Positions 6,462-14,833 of a stretch of DNA of 17,802 bases are shown here, piece by piece. The stretch covers positions 1 to 17,802 of the forward strand of contig CAJOCV010000023.1 in assembly GCA_905233785.1 (NCBI GenBank), in the 5' to 3' direction. Numbering within the stretch: the stretch's first letter is position 1; each line of letters begins with the position of its first letter. The notes under the pieces are model-generated. The model did no database searches, had not been told where the DNA came from, and worked only from the letters and a program-made list of their open reading frames with translations. The position numbers were made by a program, and so were the translations under genes. Source of the stretch: an uncultured Oscillospiraceae bacterium (GTDB taxonomy: Bacteria > Bacillota > Clostridia > Oscillospirales > Oscillospiraceae).

Positions 6462-9400
6462 GGTGTTCACCAAACGGTCTGGAAAGCCGCTGCTCGTCGA
6501 GCATGCCCCAGACCTCCTTCTCGGAATATTTCGGCAGGTATCGGACGCGCTCGCCGTTTTCGCCGTCGATGAAGTGGCAGGCGTCAAAGTATTCGCAGTT
6601 CAGGCAGGCGTTCTCCCGCTGGCTGCGGTAATAGGGGTCGGCGGCGATGCTGCCTTTTGAGAGCGCCTCCGCCATGCCGCTCAGGGTCTCGCGGATGTGC
6701 CCCTCCAGCTCGCCCAGGCGCGCAAGCGTTGCGAGGGAATCCGCCCCCGGCCTGCCGTTTTTGAACTTTACGGGGATGTAGCGCTTCTCCTCGCCCTTTT
6801 CCCAGGCCTCCAGCAGCGCCGGATCGTCCAGCACGAGACCGCTGCGGCGCAGCTGCCTGGCTCGCTCCTCGGCAAGGCTTGCGTCGTCCGCGTCCGCCTC
6901 CACTGACAGGAGCACGTTTCTGGCCGGGATGTACATCACCCCCGCCGGGACGATCTCGCGCCCGTAGCGCCCCGCGCCGTCAGCCTCCAGCGCGAACAGA
7001 TATAAAAGCATCTGCAGCCCCATCCCGTGCCACACGTCGGAGAGCGAGAAGGCTTTTTTCCCGGTCTTGTAGTCCACCACGCGCAGGTAGAGCTTGTCGC
7101 CGTGTACCCAGCCGTCCACCCGGTCGGCGATGCCGGTAAGCGTGACGGCGGCCTCGCCGCCTTGAATCTCCACAGGCTGCATATCGCTGGCCTTGGCAAA
7201 GTCCAGCTCAAAGTCCAGCGGCGCAAAGTCAGAACGCCGCAGCTCTCCCGCCATGTCCTCCACGACGCGATGAACATCCTGCGTCAGGCGGTGAAAGAGA
7301 TGCAGGAAGCGGCTGCTCTTTTCTTTGAAGTCGTTGAGCTGCTCGTGCACATAGGCCTGCACGGTCTCCTCCGTGAGCGCAGAAAGCTCCTCGTCCGACA
7401 AAGCCGCAAAGCCCCCGCGCTCGGACGCGGCGCGCGCCACATGCTCGAGCACATAGTGCATGAAGGTGCCGATCTCGGGCGGCTGGAAGCCGGCCGGCTC
7501 GTATCTTTTGGCTTTGAGGCCGTATTGACAGAAATAGGCGAAGCGGCAGGCGGCAAATTTGTCGATCCGCGAGGCGGAGAGGCGGGGCTTGCTGCCGTAG
7601 AGCGCGCGCACCGCCTCCGGCGAGAGCTTGCCGCGCGTCATCTCCGCGGCGCTCAGCAGGCGGGCGAAGCGCTCCGGCTCCTTCTCGCGGAAAAGCGCCG
7701 CCGCGCTCTGCGCAGCGGGGCTTCCGCCGTGCATCGCCTGCGCCGCAAGCGTCAGCGCCGGCGCTTTTGCCGCAAGACGCGCCGTTTCGGCGCTCGGCGT
7801 CTCCACCGGAAGGTCAAAGAGCGCCCTGGCTCGCGTGAACACCAGCGAGGGACGCAGCGCCTCCCCGTCCGGATCGGTCACGGGGTAACTCAGGTACAGT
7901 CCCCGATCCGGCAGGGTCAGGGTGTTGTAGATCAGCGAAAACTCGCGCCAGAGCTCACCGTCCCCCGCGCCGAGATCCATGCCAAGCTGCAGCAGCCGCT
8001 CCCGTTCCTCGTCGGTGAAGACGCGCGCGGCCTCCCCCGCCATAGGCAGACGGTCGTCGCCGCAGCCGAGTACCAGCAGGTGCCGGATCGTGCGGCGGCG
8101 CATCCGGTCGAAATCGCCCGCCGAGACCCGGTCCAGCGCCACCGGGATGACTCCGATGTCGTACTGGCTCAGCATCCGGAGAAAGAGCCGCCCGAAATCG
8201 CCCATCTCCATGGCGCTCTCGCCCAGGATGGCGGCGGCCTGTTCCAGCGCGGAGACCGTAAGCTCCCACAGCTGACGGTACTCCGCCGCGAGCGCCTGCC
8301 GCCCGCTCGCTTCCAAGGCTTGCGCGCGGCGGTCGAGCTGCTCGGGCAGACGCAGCTCCTCTAAGTACCCGGCGAGCGCGGCGGCCTGCCCTTCGGCGCT
8401 CTGCGCGGCGAGGCTCCGCTCCCGAAAACGCAGCAGAGGCTCTGAAACCCTGTGCCGCAGGGCGTTGACGCGCCGCAGCTTTTCCTCGGCCGCCTCGTCG
8501 TACTCGTTCCCGTAGCCCTCCGGGTGCTGCCGCCAGTCGGCTTTGCGCTCCCAGGCGGCAGCGCGAAGCTGCCACTTGTATACATAGTCGCCCAAGAGGT
8601 CGCTCTCGTCGCTGTCAAGACCCGTGAGTCCCGTGCGCAGATAGCTCAGCACGTCGTCCACCTCCCAGCCGCCCTCGAGGATCTCATAGGCGAGGGAGAG
8701 CAGCGCCGGCAGCGGCCTTTGCAGCAGCTCGCTGCGCCGGGCGGTGAAAAGCGGGATCTCATAGTGGCGGAACACGCTCTCCAGCGTGCCGCGATAGTCC
8801 TCGAAGCCGCGCACGGCGATGGCGATGTCGCGCCAGCGGCAGCCGCCCTCACGCACCAGCTCCAGAATGCGCGCCGCGGCATATTCGCACTCGGCGCTCA
8901 TGCTCTCGGCGGCGGCGAGACGGATGGGGGGCGCGTCTCCCGCCCAGCGCTCGTGGGAAAAGGAGAAAACTTCGTCGCTGAAAAAGCGCAGCGCGTCGGG
9001 CTTGGAGGCGCCGGTAAGCGTCACGGTCTCCGTCGGGATGCCGAGCTGCTTCGCCTCGTCCAGCAGGCGGCGGCAGGAGATGCGCGAGAGCGCGAAAATC
9101 TCACTCTCGCTCTCGAGGCTGTCCACGGTCATGCAGACCGTGAGCGATACGCCCTTTTTCAGCAGCGCCGTCAGCACCTCCTGCTCCTGGCGCGTAAAGT
9201 CGATAAAGCCGTCCACATAGACCCGGTTTTCCGCTCCCAGGGGGGAGCTTGCGATCTTTTCCGCAAGCACCGTGAGCCGGTCGGCGGGATCGGCGTGGCC
9301 GTTTGCCACGACGGCGTCAAAGGCGCTCCGGATGAGCGCGAGGTCATAGAGCTTGTCACCCAGGCTGTCCGGGCAGCTTGCGGCGGCGCTCTCCATCTTT

Positions 9401-9804
9401 TCGGCGCTGATGCGGGCGCTCTTGCACTCGTCCACCGCGGCGAGCAGCATCCCCTGCAGCTCGCTGGAGCGCCGGGCGGCATCGTAGACGCGCAGGCGGG
9501 AGCCGATCTGCTCCAGCGCAAGCTGCATGCACAGAAGCCGCCCGCCCTTGTCGAGCCACTGTAGCGCCGCGCCGCCCTGCTGCTGCAAAACGCGCCGCGC
9601 AAGCCCCGTGAAGCTGAACACCTCGGCATAGCGCGAGAGCGTGTCCCCGCAGGCGCGGCAAAGCTCCCGCTCGGCCTCGTGGCTGTACTGCTCAGGCACC
9701 AGAAGCATTCTCCCGCCCCGCCCGGCCTGTACCGCCGCGCGGATCTCCGATATGACAGCGGCGGTCTTGCCCGTGCCCGCCTTTCCGATCATCAGTCGAA
9801 GCAT
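6454..9804 (-). CDS. addB: ATP-dependent nuclease subunit B
   Basis: 1116 residues, close to B. subtilis AddB. It is the partner of AddA that contributes the second RecB-family nuclease and Chi recognition. The N-terminus has a Walker A loop GKAGTGKT (7-14). The C-terminal nuclease shows ADRVDGWV followed by VVDYKTGKKAF (near 895-915). The iron-sulfur staple of AddB is intact: a first cysteine at about 753 (AACRFAYFC) and the terminal C1067-x2-C1070-x5-C1076 (CLNCEYFDAC), the same spacing as in B. subtilis. The ATG at 9804 has AAAGGAG a short distance upstream. It is the first gene of the addB-addA unit, with a good promoter facing a divergent aminotransferase gene. Confidence 0.96.
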   Translation of the reverse strand: MLRLMIGKAGTGKTAAVISEIRAAVQAGRGGRMLLVPEQYSHEAERELCRACGDTLSRYAEVFSFTGLARRVLQQQGGAALQWLDKGGRLLCMQLALEQIGSRLRVYDAARRSSELQGMLLAAVDECKSARISAEKMESAAASCPDSLGDKLYDLALIRSAFDAVVANGHADPADRLTVLAEKIASSPLGAENRVYVDGFIDFTRQEQEVLTALLKKGVSLTVCMTVDSLESESEIFALSRISCRRLLDEAKQLGIPTETVTLTGASKPDALRFFSDEVFSFSHERWAGDAPPIRLAAAESMSAECEYAAARILELVREGGCRWRDIAIAVRGFEDYRGTLESVFRHYEIPLFTARRSELLQRPLPALLSLAYEILEGGWEVDDVLSYLRTGLTGLDSDESDLLGDYVYKWQLRAAAWERKADWRQHPEGYGNEYDEAAEEKLRRVNALRHRVSEPLLRFRERSLAAQSAEGQAAALAGYLEELRLPEQLDRRAQALEASGRQALAAEYRQLWELTVSALEQAAAILGESAMEMGDFGRLFLRMLSQYDIGVIPVALDRVSAGDFDRMRRRTIRHLLVLGCGDDRLPMAGEAARVFTDEERERLLQLGMDLGAGDGELWREFSLIYNTLTLPDRGLYLSYPVTDPDGEALRPSLVFTRARALFDLPVETPSAETARLAAKAPALTLAAQAMHGGSPAAQSAAALFREKEPERFARLLSAAEMTRGKLSPEAVRALYGSKPRLSASRIDKFAACRFAYFCQYGLKAKRYEPAGFQPPEIGTFMHYVLEHVARAASERGGFAALSDEELSALTEETVQAYVHEQLNDFKEKSSRFLHLFHRLTQDVHRVVEDMAGELRRSDFAPLDFELDFAKASDMQPVEIQGGEAAVTLTGIADRVDGWVHGDKLYLRVVDYKTGKKAFSLSDVWHGMGLQMLLYLFALEADGAGRYGREIVPAGVMYIPARNVLLSVEADADDASLAEERARQLRRSGLVLDDPALLEAWEKGEEKRYIPVKFKNGRPGADSLATLARLGELEGHIRETLSGMAEALSKGSIAADPYYRSQRENACLNCEYFDACHFIDGENGERVRYLPKYSEKEVWGMLDEQRLSRPFGEHHG

Positions 9805-9838
9805 CTTGTCGCTCCTTTATTCGCTGTTCTTTCATAAT

Positions 9839-9867
9839 ATCATAACAAATTTAAGCTGCCGCGGCAA
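9839..9867 (-). promoter_or_regulatory. Promoter of addBA
   Basis: Minus-strand TTGCCG (9867-9862), 17 bases, then TATGAT (9844-9839), which matches TATAAT at five positions. Transcription should start near 9832, about 28 bases before the addB ATG. No LexA-type box (GAACNNNNGTTC) is visible nearby, so SOS control is not supported. Confidence 0.65.
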
Positions 9868-9887
9868 GTGCGCGGGAAAAAACGCTC

Positions 9888-9916
9888 TTGCGCGGCGCGG
9901 GGATGTATAGTAAAAT
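9888..9916 (+). promoter_or_regulatory. Probable promoter of the aminotransferase gene
   Basis: TTGCGC (9888-9893), a 17-base spacer and TAAAAT (9911-9916). The -10 matches at five positions, the -35 only at TTG. It lies 21 bases from the divergent addBA -35, so the two RNA polymerase sites would be back to back and could interfere with each other. Confidence 0.45.
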
Positions 9917-9942
9917 ACAGGTATACAAAAGGAGGATGCGCT

Positions 9943-11133
9943 ATGAAATACTCATCGAAAATGGAACGCTGCGGTCTTTCTCCCATGAGAAAGTTTAACG
10001 GCGAGGCCGCCGAGGCCGTGAAAAACGGCAAAAAGATCTACCATCTGAACATCGGCCAGCCGGATATTCTCACGCCTCAGGCCTACTATGACGCGCTCAA
10101 GAGCTTTGCCCAGCCCGTGCTCTCCTACGCTCCCTCCGCCGGCACGGAGGAGCTGCTTGACGCCGTGCGCGAGTACTATGCCCGCATCGGCGTGGAGCTC
10201 AAGAAGGGCGAGATTTTTGCCACCTCCGGCGGCAGCGAGGCGCTGCAGATGACGATGGCGGCGATCCTCGACGACGGGGACGAGATCGTGATCCCCGAGC
10301 CCTTCTACCCCAACTATCACACCTCCGTCACGCTTGCGGGCGCGACGATCCACCCCGTGCCCACCAGCCCCGAGGAGGGCTACCGCTACGCCGTGCGCGA
10401 GCGGGTGGAGGCCTGCATCAACGAGCATACCCGCGCCATCATGATCACGAATCCCGGTAACCCCACCGGCGCGGTGCTCAGCCCGGACGAGCTCAAGCTC
10501 ATGCTCGACATTGCCAAGGAGCATGATCTTCTCATCATCTGCGACGAGGTGTACCGCGAGTTTGTCTACGGCGGGGAGCCGCTCATGAGCGCTTTGCAGT
10601 TTGAGGGCTATGAGCAGAACGTCGTCGTTATCGACTCGGTGTCCAAGCGCTTTTCCGCCTGCGGCGCGCGCGTGGGCATGCTCATTTCCCGCAACAGGGA
10701 CTTTATGGAGCAGGCCATGAAGTGGTGCCAGTGCCGCCTCTGCTCGGCGACGGTGGATCAGGTGGCCTCCGCCGCGCTCTACCGCCTCGATCCCGGCTAT
10801 TTTGACGAGGTGCGCGAGGAGTATAAGCGCCGCCGCGACACGCTCATGCGCTGCCTCAAGAAGATCCCCGGCGTTGTCTGCGAGGAGCCGAAGGGTGCCT
10901 TCTACGTCATGGCCGCCCTGCCCATCGACGACGCCGATACCTTCCAGCACTGGCTCTTGAATGAGTTTGACGACGAGGGCGACACGGTGCTCTTCGCCTG
11001 CGGCGAGCCCTTCTACGGCACCCCCGGCAAGGGCAAAAACGAGGTGCGCATGGCCTACACCATCAACTGCGCCGACATCGAACGCGCCATGGAAATCCTC
11101 GCCCACGCAATCGAAACGTACAACGCGAGATAA
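9943..11133 (+). CDS. PLP-dependent class I/II aminotransferase
   Basis: 396 residues, aspartate-aminotransferase fold type I. The enzyme moves an amino group between an amino acid and a 2-oxo acid in the cytoplasm. Visible landmarks: TSGGSEAL (94-101), NPGNPTGAVLS (170-180) with the cofactor-contacting Asn, CDEVYREFVY (200-209) with the Asp and Tyr that contact PLP, the Schiff-base lysine in SVSKRFSACGAR (K235), and a late RMAYTIN with the carboxylate-binding arginine (R369). The ATG at 9943 has GGAGG 7 bases upstream. Earlier in-frame starts give a non-homologous cysteine-rich lead and are rejected. The substrate cannot be read from sequence: aspartate is likeliest, other amino acids remain possible. 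It appears to be a single-gene unit ending at a strong hairpin. Confidence 0.88.
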   Translation: MKYSSKMERCGLSPMRKFNGEAAEAVKNGKKIYHLNIGQPDILTPQAYYDALKSFAQPVLSYAPSAGTEELLDAVREYYARIGVELKKGEIFATSGGSEALQMTMAAILDDGDEIVIPEPFYPNYHTSVTLAGATIHPVPTSPEEGYRYAVRERVEACINEHTRAIMITNPGNPTGAVLSPDELKLMLDIAKEHDLLIICDEVYREFVYGGEPLMSALQFEGYEQNVVVIDSVSKRFSACGARVGMLISRNRDFMEQAMKWCQCRLCSATVDQVASAALYRLDPGYFDEVREEYKRRRDTLMRCLKKIPGVVCEEPKGAFYVMAALPIDDADTFQHWLLNEFDDEGDTVLFACGEPFYGTPGKGKNEVRMAYTINCADIERAMEILAHAIETYNAR

Positions 11134-11140
11134 GCGCGCA

Positions 11141-11192
11141 CAGAATCGGGTAGGGGCTGACGGGTCATCCGTCAGCCCCTACCCGATTTCTG
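11141..11192 (+). terminator. Shared palindrome/terminator between convergent genes
   Basis: A 20-bp perfect stem (11144-11163 with 11169-11188, core CGGGTAGGGGCTGACGG) with a 5-base loop. It extends by CAG/CTG past one bulge. On the plus strand it is followed by TTCTGTTGTTG, giving a plausible terminator for the aminotransferase gene. On the minus strand there is no T run. The stop codon (TAG, 11181-11179) and last residues of the membrane protein gene lie within the right arm. The element may be a copy of a dispersed palindromic repeat, which cannot be shown from one copy. Confidence 0.75.
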
Positions 11193-12900
11193 TTGTTGCC
11201 AGACGCCTGTCGGCGTACAGCAGCCCCGGCTGCAGCAGGGATACCGACAGCAGCGGGAAGGCCAGATAGAAGGCCGCAAAGTAGCGCACCAGCATCAGCG
11301 GGTCGAGGAGATTTCCAAGCGCGTACAGCAGCAGCACCCAGAGCGGCGAGCAGGCCATGCGCCGCCATTGCAGATAAAACAGCGTCCCCAGCAGCAGCCA
11401 GAAGTGAAAGCCCAGAGAGAAGAGCTGGCGCAGGACGGGGATGCGCTCAAGGCGCGTATGCAGGCCGACGCGCTCATAAAAGCCGCGCAGCGCGTCAAGC
11501 CGCAGCAGCGTTCTGGCCGGGCCGCTCTCGGCGGCGCGATAGTAAAAGTAGGCGCTCTGCGCGTCCGTGTAGGAGCCGGAGCGCACATAACCGTCGATCC
11601 CGTCCCCGGGGAGCCAGAGCGAACGGGTGTGCGCCAGCCAGGCGTCCAGATACGTTGCCGGATAGCGGCGGAAAAGCCCCAGCCAGAGCCGCAGAAAGTC
11701 GCCGTAACCGCCCTCGCTGCGGAGCGATTTGAGCGCGGCGAGGGACACGTCCCCGTCGTTTTCCACATAGGTCTGACCCTCGGTGATGAAAAATTCCGCG
11801 TAGCGCGCGCGCTCGGCCTCGCTCCAATCCTGCCCGTGCAGGGCGTAGCAGCGCGTGATGGGCTGGGTCAGCGCGGCGAGGGCGCTGGGGGAGCCGGCGT
11901 TTTCCGCCGGGGGCCGGCAGACGCGCCCGAGAAAAGCGGACAGGCCGCCCCAGAGCAGAAGGGCGGAAAAGGCGAAGAGAAGCGCGGCCTTTCGGTTTCC
12001 CTTCCCGGCGCGCAGCACCAGCGGCAGCGAGAACGCAAGCAATATCATGACAGACAGCGCGGGCGCGATGTTGTCGCGGGAGAGGACGGTGAGCGCGCTG
12101 ACGCAGCCGAGCAGGAGCGGAAGCCTCCTGTCCCGCCAGAAGGCCGCGCGATCCCGCCGCAGAAGCAGCAGCAGGAAGCAGAGCGCCGTGAGATTGCCCG
12201 CGAACATCAGATCGCGGATAGGGCTGACCGCCAGCATCTGCACCGTGGGAAAGAGCGCGCACCAGCACAGCGACAGCAGCAGCAGCCGGGCGTTCACGCC
12301 CAGGCGGCACAGCCTTTGCAGCATCCACGCGAAGAGCAGCGCGAGAAAGACCATGTGCAGCGCGGTAAAGAGCGCCGCGCCCGCCGCGTAGGAGCCGGTG
12401 AGGCCGAAGACGCGGTTTATAACGCTGATGTTGAGCCAGGAGTGCAGGCGTGGGAAGGCCGGGTCGAAGCCAAAGGCGCACTGGTCATACTCACCGACGG
12501 TGTCATAGACGAAATTTCCGGGGAAGATGGCGAGCCAGCAGGGCAGCCAGCAGAGCAGCATCAGAAGCCAGAGAAGCCAGCCCCGGGAAAAAAGCCCCGC
12601 AAAACGCGGCTTTGCAAGGTTCAGCCGCTCCTCCGCCCGGGGGAGCACCCGCCAGAGCGCGCAGAAAAACAGCGTACACACGACAAAAAGCCCGAGCGCC
12701 GCCGACCAGAGCAGAGGCGAAGCCCAGCGAACGCGGCCATAGAGCCTGAGGCTCGCGCCGAAGGCCTCGCACAGCGCAAGCCCCAGCCCCGGAAGCGCCG
12801 CAAGGCGCAGCATACGCCCGTCAGGCAGACCCATGCGGTGAAGAAGCCGCACAGAGAACGCTCCGACGCCGAGCGCCGCAAGGAGCAAGCATAGCAACAA
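11179..12900 (-). CDS. Polytopic membrane protein, DUF6020/GT-C-like
   Basis: 573 residues with roughly a dozen hydrophobic segments in two blocks (about 1-325 and 495-560) around a soluble region (about 326-490). A segment near the first third, FPGNFVYDTVGEYDQ (126-140) followed by a histidine at 153, resembles the acidic lumenal or extracellular loop of GT-C glycosyltransferases. It also resembles the Clostridial DUF6020 membrane family, which is my best family guess from memory. No catalytic activity can be assigned. The start is the TTG at 12900, the first possible start after an in-frame stop; GGCGGGTG upstream is a weak ribosome binding site, and TTG at 12897 is an alternative. The promoter lies inside the end of the ttcA-like gene. 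Its C-terminal residues TTEIG and stop codon are encoded by the palindrome at 11141-11192. It may act on cell-surface polymers, but this is only inference. Confidence 0.7.
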   Translation of the reverse strand: MLLCLLLAALGVGAFSVRLLHRMGLPDGRMLRLAALPGLGLALCEAFGASLRLYGRVRWASPLLWSAALGLFVVCTLFFCALWRVLPRAEERLNLAKPRFAGLFSRGWLLWLLMLLCWLPCWLAIFPGNFVYDTVGEYDQCAFGFDPAFPRLHSWLNISVINRVFGLTGSYAAGAALFTALHMVFLALLFAWMLQRLCRLGVNARLLLLSLCWCALFPTVQMLAVSPIRDLMFAGNLTALCFLLLLLRRDRAAFWRDRRLPLLLGCVSALTVLSRDNIAPALSVMILLAFSLPLVLRAGKGNRKAALLFAFSALLLWGGLSAFLGRVCRPPAENAGSPSALAALTQPITRCYALHGQDWSEAERARYAEFFITEGQTYVENDGDVSLAALKSLRSEGGYGDFLRLWLGLFRRYPATYLDAWLAHTRSLWLPGDGIDGYVRSGSYTDAQSAYFYYRAAESGPARTLLRLDALRGFYERVGLHTRLERIPVLRQLFSLGFHFWLLLGTLFYLQWRRMACSPLWVLLLYALGNLLDPLMLVRYFAAFYLAFPLLSVSLLQPGLLYADRRLATTEIG

Positions 12901-12942
12901 GGGTCATTCACCCGCCTTATCCGATCCCCAAAGGATAGGATC

Positions 12943-12971
12943 ATTTTAGCCCTGGCGGGGCGGCTTGTCAA
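12943..12971 (-). promoter_or_regulatory. Promoter of the membrane protein gene, inside ttcA-like 3' end
   Basis: On the minus strand a perfect TTGACA (12971-12966), 17 bases, then TAAAAT (12948-12943), a five-of-six -10. The -35 falls in codons for Val-Asp-Lys of the upstream gene, and the -10 includes its TAA stop. Transcription would start near 12936, about 36 bases before the TTG start. Confidence 0.8.
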
Positions 12972-13788
12972 CTTGGGAAACACCGGAAAGGCCGCGCGCG
13001 GAACCTGCCTCGGCGTTCCTTTCCGCGCCCGCCAAGAGCCGCCAGTTCTCCGCCGGCTCCCAGCCGTCGAGCGGCAGACGCTGCATCGCGCCGAAGATCT
13101 TTGATTTCATGTCCGGGTACTCCGCCGAGAGCGCCCCCAGCAGCTTCTTGATCTCATAGCGCTTGCTGGCCTTGTCCTGCGGGCAGGGGTTTTCCACGAT
13201 CGGCAGCGCCAGGGCGTTTGCCACGTTGGTGATCTTCTGCTCCCCGGCGTAGACGAGCGGGCGGATCTGCGTCACGCCGGAGCGATCCATGTACGTCACC
13301 GGGCGAAAGCAGCTCAGGCGCCCCTCAAACAGCAGGCTCATCATAAAAGTCTCCACCGCGTCGTCAAAGTGGTGCCCCAGGGCAAGCTTTGTGATGCCGC
13401 GCTCCCGGATCGTGTTGTTGAGCGCGCCGCGGCGCATCTTGGCGCAGAGGGAGCAGGGGTTCGGCTCCCTGCGCACGTCAAAGACGACCTCCTTGATGTC
13501 GGTCTTGACACAGGTGTAGGGGATCGCGAGCCTTTCGCACATCTCAGCCACCGGCGTAAAATCCATGCCCTCAAAGCCCAGCTCGATGGTGATGGCCTCG
13601 AGCGCGAAGGGCTTGGGGTAGTAGCGCCGCAGGTGGTTGAGCGAGGCGAGCAGCAGCATGCTGTCCTTCCCGCCGGAGACGCCGACGGCCACCTTGTCGC
13701 CTTCCTCGATCATGTGATAATCGTCCACCGCGCGGCGCACGGTGCCGGTAAATTCGTTGAGCAGCTTTGCCTTCGCCTGTTCGTCCAT
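12946..13788 (-). CDS. TtcA-family tRNA 2-thiolation protein (PP-loop ATPase)
   Basis: 280 residues. The N-terminal PP-loop SGGKDS (38-43) binds and splits ATP to adenylate a tRNA base. C112 and C115 (PCSLC) together with C202 (NPCPQD) match the three cysteines that hold the iron-sulfur cluster in TtcA, the enzyme that makes 2-thiocytidine at position 32. LGHHFDDAVET (137-147) is the second family motif. The ATG at 13788 follows GGGGGTCA. An upstream start would add a phenylalanine-rich lead without family similarity and is rejected. TtcA-like proteins are common in Clostridia and some act on other bases, so the exact tRNA target is inferred. The last 12 or so codons also carry the promoter of the next gene. 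The promoter for this gene should lie in the AT-rich region shared with rplM, but I cannot fix it. Confidence 0.88.
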   Translation of the reverse strand: MDEQAKAKLLNEFTGTVRRAVDDYHMIEEGDKVAVGVSGGKDSMLLLASLNHLRRYYPKPFALEAITIELGFEGMDFTPVAEMCERLAIPYTCVKTDIKEVVFDVRREPNPCSLCAKMRRGALNNTIRERGITKLALGHHFDDAVETFMMSLLFEGRLSCFRPVTYMDRSGVTQIRPLVYAGEQKITNVANALALPIVENPCPQDKASKRYEIKKLLGALSAEYPDMKSKIFGAMQRLPLDGWEPAENWRLLAGAERNAEAGSARGLSGVSQVDKPPRQG

Positions 13789-13840
13789 AGTGACCCCCGA
13801 AAAAAAGAAAAATCCGATTTCAGTATTTGCGAGCAATCAG

Positions 13841-13870
13841 GAGATTTTGAGAGATTTTCGGAGATTTGAA
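13841..13870. repeat. Three phased 10-bp direct repeats upstream of rplM
   Basis: GAGATTTTGA, GAGATTTTCG and GAGATTTGAA follow each other at exactly 10-base intervals (13841, 13851, 13861), so the same face of the helix repeats the motif. A degraded fourth unit (GAGCAATCAG) precedes them at 13831. They lie 21 bases upstream of the rplM -35 and between two divergent genes, a position suited to an A/T-rich upstream element or a protein-binding array. Confidence 0.6.
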
Positions 13871-13890
13871 AATCAGAATTAAAATTCCTG

Positions 13891-13919
13891 TTGACAGTGT
13901 GATTTCCTTGTGTTATAAA
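13891..13919 (+). promoter_or_regulatory. Promoter of rplM–rpsI
   Basis: A perfect TTGACA (13891-13896), 17 bases, TATAAA (13914-13919). This is a strong vegetative promoter, as expected for a ribosomal protein operon. Transcription would start near 13926, leaving a leader of about 70 bases that holds a hairpin. Confidence 0.88.
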
Positions 13920-13924
13920 GAATA

Positions 13925-13957
13925 AGCGCGCTTGGCCTAATTGTACCAAGAGGCGCT
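13925..13957 (+). promoter_or_regulatory. Leader hairpin of rplM, candidate L13 leader
   Basis: AGCGC (13925-13929) and CTTGG (13931-13935) pair with CCAAG (13946-13950) and GCGCT (13953-13957). A small internal loop separates the two helices and a 10-base apical loop (CCTAATTGTA) closes it. It sits at the very 5' end of the predicted transcript. Firmicutes rplM transcripts are known to carry an autoregulatory L13 leader in this position. I identify it by place and shape, not by a covariance match. Confidence 0.55.
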
Positions 13958-13996
13958 CAAAATGTCAAAACAATTGATTATATTGGAGGCACAAAC

Positions 13997-14425
13997 ATGT
14001 CCACTACCATGCTCACCAAAGAGACCGTGGAACGCAAATGGTACGTGCTGGACGCAGCCGGCAAGCCCATGGGCAAGACCGCCGCTCTGGCCGCCGACCT
14101 GCTTCGCGGCAAGCTCAAGACCGACTACACCCCGCATGTTGACTGCGGCGATTACGTCATCATCATCAACGCCAAGGACGCCGTCCTGACCGGCAAGAAG
14201 CTGGAGCAGAAGTACTACCGTACCCACTCCGGTTACCCCGGCGGTCTGAAGGAGACTCAGTACAAGACCCTGATGCAGAAAAAGCCGGAGCTTGCCATGC
14301 GTCTTGCTGTCCGCGGCATGCTGCAGAAGAACACCATCGCCCAGTGGCAGCTCAAGCGCCTGCGCATCTTCGCCGGCGCCGAGCACGACCACGCGGCGCA
14401 GAAGCCCGAAGTCTGGGATCGCTAA
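13997..14425 (+). CDS. rplM: 50S ribosomal protein L13
   Basis: 142 residues, the family's usual length. L13 binds 23S rRNA early in large-subunit assembly. Recognisable stretches are RKWYVLDAAGKPMGKTA (13-29), ADLLRGK (33-39), GDYVIIINA (51-59), the YYRTHSGYPGGLKE segment (73-86), and AVRGMLQKN. GGAGG lies 7 bases before the ATG. The next ATG, four codons on, is unlikely because the spacing would be too long. It heads the rplM-rpsI operon, with 16 bases to the next start. Confidence 0.97.
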   Translation: MSTTMLTKETVERKWYVLDAAGKPMGKTAALAADLLRGKLKTDYTPHVDCGDYVIIINAKDAVLTGKKLEQKYYRTHSGYPGGLKETQYKTLMQKKPELAMRLAVRGMLQKNTIAQWQLKRLRIFAGAEHDHAAQKPEVWDR

Positions 14426-14441
14426 GAGGAGGTAAGAAACT

Positions 14442-14823
<382 letters not shown>

Positions 14824-14833
14824 ATCGGCTTCA

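Noticed and set aside
7027..8364. Long plus-strand open frame (445 codons) opposite addB
   Set aside because: Same reason: an antisense shadow of a conserved gene with GC-biased composition.
11368..12894. Plus-strand open frame (508 codons) opposite the membrane protein gene
   Set aside because: It is extremely rich in Gln, Arg, Glu and Ala, as expected from the reverse of Leu/Ala-rich membrane segments. It has no start signal.
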